This document shows, one piece after another, positions 5,853-9,669 of a stretch of DNA of 9,669 nt (within the stretch, counting starts at the first letter, position 1; the number at the start of each line of letters is the position of its first letter). A program made the translations under genes and the position numbers. The notes under the pieces were generated by a model. The model ran no database searches, was not told the origin of the DNA, and saw only the letters and a list, made by a program, of their open reading frames with translations. The DNA lies in assembly GCA_004554395.1 (NCBI GenBank), contig SFMP01000010.1, positions 1-9,669 on the forward strand, read 5' to 3'. The DNA comes from Myxococcales bacterium. Lineage in GTDB: Bacteria; Myxococcota_A; Bradymonadia; UBA4248.

Positions 5853-6485
5853 ATGAAACGCGTATTATGGATTTGCATACTCATCGGGATGGCATTGACG
5901 CCAGTGACGCTTTTTGCGCAGGATAGTGCCCAGGAGGTGATGGCGCATTTTAGGAATGAGCCGACGATCGAAGAGACGATGGCGGCGGCGTTGCGCAATG
6001 CGGGATTGGATTCTGAACGATTCGACAGCATGAATTCGCGTGCGGCAGGAGCTTATGCATTGCCGAAGGTTTTGTCGTATGAGTTTACGTATCGCGATCA
6101 GGATCGGAATCGTCCGCAAGACGTGTATACGTTTAAGGATGGAGACACGGAGAAGTGGACAGAGCGCAAGACGACGAAGTATCAAGAAGATACGGATTAT
6201 ATGAATCACAAAGTTAGAGCGCAGTGGGATTTGAGTAAGCTCGTGTATAACTCGGATCAAATGCGCGTGACGTCGTTGATGAATTCATCGGTCGACAAGC
6301 GCGATAAATTGCTCAAGCAGGTGACGAAAGTTTATTACGAGCGTCGTAAACTACAGATCAACATGTTGACGGCGCCACAAACGAGCGTAGCGAAACAACT
6401 CGATGAGATGCTCGAAATGGAACGATTGACGGCGACGCTCAATGCATTGACGGGTGGTTGGTTTAGTCGCAATATCGGGAAATAG
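5853..6485 (+). CDS. Small exported protein; stand-alone copy of the preceding protein's C-terminal domain
   Basis: A 210-residue protein with a clear signal peptide (MKRVLWICILIGMALTPVTLFA, cleaved about residue 22-23) and no membrane segment after it, so it is predicted to be periplasmic or secreted. The mature part matches residues 493-665 of the upstream protein: EPTIEETMAAAL at 36-47, ALPKV at 69-73, WDL at 125-127, YYERRKLQI at 161-169 and ALTGGW at 198-203. The first 38 aligned residues (36-73 versus 493-530) share 14 identities without a gap. The YYERRKLQ region and the tail look alpha-helical. AAGGGGAG at 5838-5845 is a good Shine-Dalgarno 7 nt before the ATG. The gene is 55 bp after its relative and its stop codon overlaps the Shine-Dalgarno of the next gene. 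I do not recognise a named family. The pairing suggests duplication of a binding or assembly domain, perhaps forming a heteromeric complex. Confidence 0.75.
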   Translation: MKRVLWICILIGMALTPVTLFAQDSAQEVMAHFRNEPTIEETMAAALRNAGLDSERFDSMNSRAAGAYALPKVLSYEFTYRDQDRNRPQDVYTFKDGDTEKWTERKTTKYQEDTDYMNHKVRAQWDLSKLVYNSDQMRVTSLMNSSVDKRDKLLKQVTKVYYERRKLQINMLTAPQTSVAKQLDEMLEMERLTATLNALTGGWFSRNIGK

Positions 6486-6493
6486 GAGCCTAG

Positions 6494-7732
6494 ATGAACG
6501 CCATAGAACGTCGAATGCGGCGCATCTTGTTTTATAGTGCATTGGTTTTTTGCGTGTTTGGATGCGACACGAAATCGTCGCCCAATCCGGCAACGCCCAA
6601 TGCCGTCGACGTCGATTCGACGGGCGCTCATGATGTCGAGAAGGTGGCGACATTGTCGGCGCCGCCAGGCGAGGCGGGTCCGTTCCTCGTGCGTAGCGAC
6701 GCGCTGTTTCCGACGCAGATATTTGGTTTTGCAGCGACGGAGACGCATATTGCCATTGCGATGCAAAGCGATGTTCGCGACGTGTCGCAGTGCGTGCAGA
6801 CGCAGTTGCCGATATGTTTTCAGGGAGCGGCGCTTTTGACGACTCGTCGCAATCCCAATGTAGCGATGCGCGTCGATTTGTATGAATCAGATACGCAGTC
6901 GGGGGCTCGTGTCGATGGCGTCGAAAGCGTCGGTCAATATTTTGCGTTTGCCATACGCGATGGCGTTTATGCGGGCGATACGCCGCGACAATCTTTGGCG
7001 ATATTTCACCAGGATGGCACGATGACAGCTCGACTCGATTTGACGTCGCCGCAGGCGAAATGCCATCAAATCGCCCTCGCTGCTCAAGAAGACAATCGCG
7101 TCGTCGTGTGTCGAGCGCTCGATTTGAACGATCTCAAATCGAGTCATCAAATCGATTGTCAATCGGTTGGCATTGCAACGGGAAAGTCGTCGCATTTGGG
7201 GAGCATTGCGACGCAAGCTCCAGTTCGATCGCTTTCAATTATCGAGGGGTTCGATAGAATACTCGTTGCATGGACGTCGAATGCGCATGCTTATGTTGCA
7301 TTTCTCGACGATCCGGACAATGTCATCGACTTGGGCGCGTCGACGGCCATTCGCCCGTCGCTGGCTCGTGGTGCCGATCGGTTCGCCATTGCTTGGCAAG
7401 GCGACGATGGCACGTTTAAAATCGATGCGATATATCCGGCAAAGCAAAATCGCCACGATACGCGCCAGACGATAGTGCTCAATGGCGTCTATGAGCGTTC
7501 GTTGGGGGCGCTCGTTGCATTTTCGCGTGGATATGCGTTTGCCTTCCGACATCAAAATACGCAGCAGATTGCCATCGTCGATGCCGACTTGAAATCGTGG
7601 TATTTGGCCGATAATTCTACGCAATGGCGCATGTTTTCGCAATATGGTGCACTCGATATCGACAATGCACATAATGGGAAATTCGTTTGGCAGACGGTTG
7701 AATCGTTGATTCTAAAGACGACAGGGGATTAA
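6494..7732 (+). CDS. Lipoprotein with propeller-like repeats, function unknown
   Basis: A 412-residue protein. A basic N-terminus and hydrophobic stretch end in a lipobox VFGC with C24 as the lipidated cysteine, followed by a Ser/Pro/Asn-rich linker (about 27-60). The body carries loosely repeated beta-strand patterns of the form G-x-D-R-(I/F)-x-(V/I)-A-W at 252-260 and 293-301, with related FSRGYAFAFRH at 343-353 and GQYFAFAIRDG at 147-157. The roughly 40-50-residue period suggests a propeller. Cysteines C100, C108, C190, C206 and C222 could form disulfides in the periplasm. AGGAG at 6484-6488 overlaps the stop of the upstream gene and sits 5 nt before the ATG, so the two are almost certainly translated from one transcript. 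Residue 25 is Asp, which in enterobacteria is an inner-membrane retention signal, but this rule may not hold here. No family is recognised. Confidence 0.75.
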   Translation: MNAIERRMRRILFYSALVFCVFGCDTKSSPNPATPNAVDVDSTGAHDVEKVATLSAPPGEAGPFLVRSDALFPTQIFGFAATETHIAIAMQSDVRDVSQCVQTQLPICFQGAALLTTRRNPNVAMRVDLYESDTQSGARVDGVESVGQYFAFAIRDGVYAGDTPRQSLAIFHQDGTMTARLDLTSPQAKCHQIALAAQEDNRVVVCRALDLNDLKSSHQIDCQSVGIATGKSSHLGSIATQAPVRSLSIIEGFDRILVAWTSNAHAYVAFLDDPDNVIDLGASTAIRPSLARGADRFAIAWQGDDGTFKIDAIYPAKQNRHDTRQTIVLNGVYERSLGALVAFSRGYAFAFRHQNTQQIAIVDADLKSWYLADNSTQWRMFSQYGALDIDNAHNGKFVWQTVESLILKTTGD

Positions 7733-7808
7733 ACCTTCAAAATTTGCCATGATCGATATCTGATCTATAGAGACGCCCATGTTTGAGCTCGTTATTGGGA
7801 GGTATGAC

Positions 7809-8360
7809 ATGGGCAATAAAAAATCGACATTCCGTCTCATCTTGACTGTATCTGTTTTGGCGATCTGCGGTGTGGTAGCATTTGTCATCGTGCAATCGTG
7901 GATGAAAGGCCGCATATCGGAACCCGAATTGTTCGATCTGAGTGCCATACAGTCGAATATCCACGACAATCAGAGACGCGCGCTTAAACCGATAGCCGAC
8001 GAGCCATATCACTACGATTTCTTTACGTTGCTCGATCAACCGATCGCCGATCGCGATATACCAGAAATCGATCTCGGTCAGAATCCGGCACTGAAGGCGA
8101 GACAGCGCCATGCGCTCGATCGTTTGTCGGGAAAATTCGCCATTCAAGTGGCATCGTTGCAGAGTGCCAACGATGCTCAGACGCTCGTACGCCAGCTCAA
8201 CGTACAAGGTTACCATGCGGTCATCGTCAACGATAGCGTCAACGGTGCGACGTGGTATCGGGTTCGGATCGACGGAGGAATAAGGCGCGAACAAGCCGAG
8301 ACGCTACAAGCGACGATTGAAAAGAAGACAGGGTTGAAGGGATTCGTCGTATCGCTTTGA
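7809..8360 (+). CDS. Single-pass membrane protein with C-terminal SPOR domain
   Basis: A 183-residue protein with a short basic N-terminus, one hydrophobic helix at about 8-31, a hydrophilic linker and a SPOR domain at 107-183. Recognisable SPOR features are FAIQVASLQSANDAQTLVRQL at the first strand and helix, GYHAVIV, WYRVRI, and the closing FVVSL. SPOR domains bind glycan strands lacking stem peptides, usually at division septa, so an inner-membrane anchor with the domain in the periplasm is expected (as in FtsN or DedD-type proteins). The ATG at 7809 is preferred over the in-frame ATG at 7779 because GGGAGG (7797-7802) sits 6 nt before it. It follows the lipoprotein gene by 76 bp in the same direction, so co-transcription is plausible but not certain. 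The family call is solid, the specific cellular role is not. Confidence 0.85.
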   Translation: MGNKKSTFRLILTVSVLAICGVVAFVIVQSWMKGRISEPELFDLSAIQSNIHDNQRRALKPIADEPYHYDFFTLLDQPIADRDIPEIDLGQNPALKARQRHALDRLSGKFAIQVASLQSANDAQTLVRQLNVQGYHAVIVNDSVNGATWYRVRIDGGIRREQAETLQATIEKKTGLKGFVVSL

Positions 8361-8397
8361 TATTGGCGGATGAGATTAGAATCAGATTTAATACATA
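8361..8397. other. Convergent intergenic gap with no clear terminator
   Basis: Only 37 bp separate the stop codons of the SPOR gene and the DUF790 gene. The sequence is AT-rich with no stem-loop and U tract in either direction. Transcripts from both strands may therefore overlap, or ends may be Rho-dependent. Confidence 0.4.
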
Positions 8398-9600
8398 TCA
8401 CCAAGAACCAATCGCTTTGATAACATCTTGTGGACGTGGTGTTCGTTTGTAATAAACGATTTTGAGAGGCGAATTGGCAAGTTGCGATTTATCGATTTTC
8501 ATTTTTTCGCTTAGGACGATGATGAGGTCATCGATGGGGCGATCGAGAGATTGCAATCGCCGATTGAAATAATCGGCGCGCCAGAAACCGACGACTTCGA
8601 CGTATATCTTTCTTTTTGAACCTTTGTGATTCATCGAGAAATCGGGAACCCAAACAGATTGACGTCCGAGATTGAGAAGTGGGACATGTGAATCGATGGT
8701 GATATCGGGATCGATTTCGCAAAGACGTTGAGCCAATCGGTCGGCTTCTTCGCTGAGTCGCTCGGGGAATACCATTCTGGGCGGTTTGAAATCGTCGGGT
8801 TTGAGTTGCCAAATGACGTTTTTGCCATCGAGCGTGAGATCGGCCGTCGCATGCCATGAAGCGAAGTGATAGAGCGTAGGGAGGAAAGAAGCCAGGGAAA
8901 TGGCGTATTTTTGGGGTTGTGGCAGGATGGAACCTGGGCAATCGACGGTAAATTGCCAAGCCGATTCGGTGATTTGCGTTGCTTCGAATAGGAGATTGTA
9001 AAATTTCAAACATTGAAAGAGCTTTCTGACGCTCTGCGCCGTTGTCGTATCGAAAACGACGGTGAAGACGAGGGAACGAGCATACATGAGAAGCGATTTT
9101 GCCAAGGATAGGTTGTAATGTGCGACGATTTCGTCGGCATCTGCGTCTTCGAAAGAAGCGATTTGGCGTTCGTCTTTGAGATCGGCATAGAGGTTATCTT
9201 CGAGTGCTTGGCGCGACATTTGGGATTCTGAGGCGAACTCGTCGAGGAGATCGTCGCGCCATTTGGAACGATTGACAAATGCGTTGCCATCGATTTGAGC
9301 AGCGCGTTCGAAGATCTTCATGCGTAGCCCGACGATATCGGCATCGGCAGGGGCTTCGAATTGTAGACGCGATTCCAATAGATGAATGATACCTCGAATG
9401 AGCCGATGTCGTTGGCTTTCCATACAAAGAGGTTCGTAGGAATCGCGCAAAGAGCCGTAAGATTCGCCGACGGCGAATCGAAAGCAGTCGATGAGTTGAT
9501 CGACGGTAGCGACGATAGAGGGCGTAGCTTTGATATATTGCGGGATGATGTTTTGCCCGTCGATGCGGAATCGTTGATAATCTTTTGGGATAAAAGCCAT
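8398..9600 (-). CDS. DUF790 / Bax1-like nuclease, expected partner of an XPB-type helicase
   Basis: A 400-residue protein, close to full length for DUF790. Family landmarks in order are a FRI-x-G-x-x-IxP start (11-20), NLYADLKDER (136-145), HYNLSLAKSLL (161-171), KYAISLASFLPTL (231-243) and the C-terminal nuclease-like segment VPDF (318-321) and YVEVVGFW (333-340). Archaeal Bax1 carries the same landmarks; it binds XPB/RAD25 helicase and cuts DNA, and the two form a repair-type helicase-nuclease. D320 and E335 fit the D and E of a PD-(D/E)XK-type site, but the usual Lys two residues after the Glu is Val, as I recall for the family. The gene is convergent with the SPOR gene, 37 bp apart with no clear terminator between. 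The start has only a weak Shine-Dalgarno (AAGG, about 11 nt upstream). No helicase is visible in the window, but only 69 bp upstream are included. Confidence 0.8.
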   Translation of the reverse strand: MAFIPKDYQRFRIDGQNIIPQYIKATPSIVATVDQLIDCFRFAVGESYGSLRDSYEPLCMESQRHRLIRGIIHLLESRLQFEAPADADIVGLRMKIFERAAQIDGNAFVNRSKWRDDLLDEFASESQMSRQALEDNLYADLKDERQIASFEDADADEIVAHYNLSLAKSLLMYARSLVFTVVFDTTTAQSVRKLFQCLKFYNLLFEATQITESAWQFTVDCPGSILPQPQKYAISLASFLPTLYHFASWHATADLTLDGKNVIWQLKPDDFKPPRMVFPERLSEEADRLAQRLCEIDPDITIDSHVPLLNLGRQSVWVPDFSMNHKGSKRKIYVEVVGFWRADYFNRRLQSLDRPIDDLIIVLSEKMKIDKSQLANSPLKIVYYKRTPRPQDVIKAIGSW

Positions 9601-9618
9601 CTCATCTATGCCTTATAT

Positions 9619-9645
9619 ATTGATTTGAATATCAATTACATTGAT
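9619..9645 (-). promoter_or_regulatory. Alternating ATTGAT half-sites upstream of the DUF790 gene (possible operator)
   Basis: Three half-sites alternate in orientation: ATTGAT (9619-9624), ATCAAT (9631-9636) and ATTGAT (9640-9645). This gives two overlapping inverted repeats with 6-bp and 3-bp spacers in an AT-rich stretch 19-45 bp before the start codon. A minus-strand TATAAA (9664-9659) just upstream could be the -10, which would place the half-sites over the start of transcription. The motif is directly visible; the regulatory role is inferred. Confidence 0.4.
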
Positions 9646-9669
9646 AATCGCGCGAGGCTTTATAATTGG

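Overview
The window reads as a piece of bacterial chromosome of roughly balanced GC content, with many TTG leucine codons and GCG/GCA alanine codons. The closest family resemblance I can recognise is PilB, which looks very much like the myxobacterial type IV pilus assembly ATPase. Together with exported Asp-box proteins, a lipoprotein and a SPOR protein, this suggests a diderm bacterium of the Myxococcota/Bradymonadota ('deltaproteobacterial') kind. The taxonomic placement is an inference, not something the sequence proves.

Layout, left to right. (1) At 1-115 on the minus strand is the first 38 codons of a gene that runs off the left edge. It carries a good Shine-Dalgarno and a DSVFTHLF motif resembling the N-terminus of Rpn/PD-(D/E)XK 'transposase-like' proteins. 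(2) A 407-bp divergent intergenic region (116-522) holds a tandem 18-bp repeat next to a consensus minus-strand -10 box, and a terminator-like hairpin upstream of the next gene. (3) A PfkB/ribokinase-family kinase (523-1476) is followed by two strong tandem hairpins. (4) A 439-bp gap (1477-1915) contains an AT-rich island and a compact structured element of about 140 bp: two near-identical 36-bp direct repeats flanking two strong hairpins. (5) pilB (1916-3658) follows, with a likely intrinsic terminator.

(6) Next is a plus-strand run of four envelope genes. They are an exported Asp-box protein with a distinctive C-terminal domain (3800-5797), a small exported protein that consists of that same C-terminal domain (5853-6485), a repeat-containing lipoprotein (6494-7732) and a single-pass membrane protein with a C-terminal SPOR domain (7809-8360). 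Short gaps suggest that at least the first three are co-transcribed. Periplasmic, outer-membrane and peptidoglycan-associated signals occur together, so they may form one cell-envelope machine; any link to the pilus is speculative. (7) On the minus strand and convergent with the SPOR gene is a full-length DUF790 protein (8398-9600). This is the family of Bax1, the nuclease partner of XPB helicase, so an XPB/RAD25-like helicase gene may lie just beyond the right edge. Its start is preceded by three alternating ATTGAT half-sites that could be an operator.

The most interesting items are the domain shared by the two adjacent exported proteins, the bacterial Bax1-like gene, and the structured repeat element in front of pilB.
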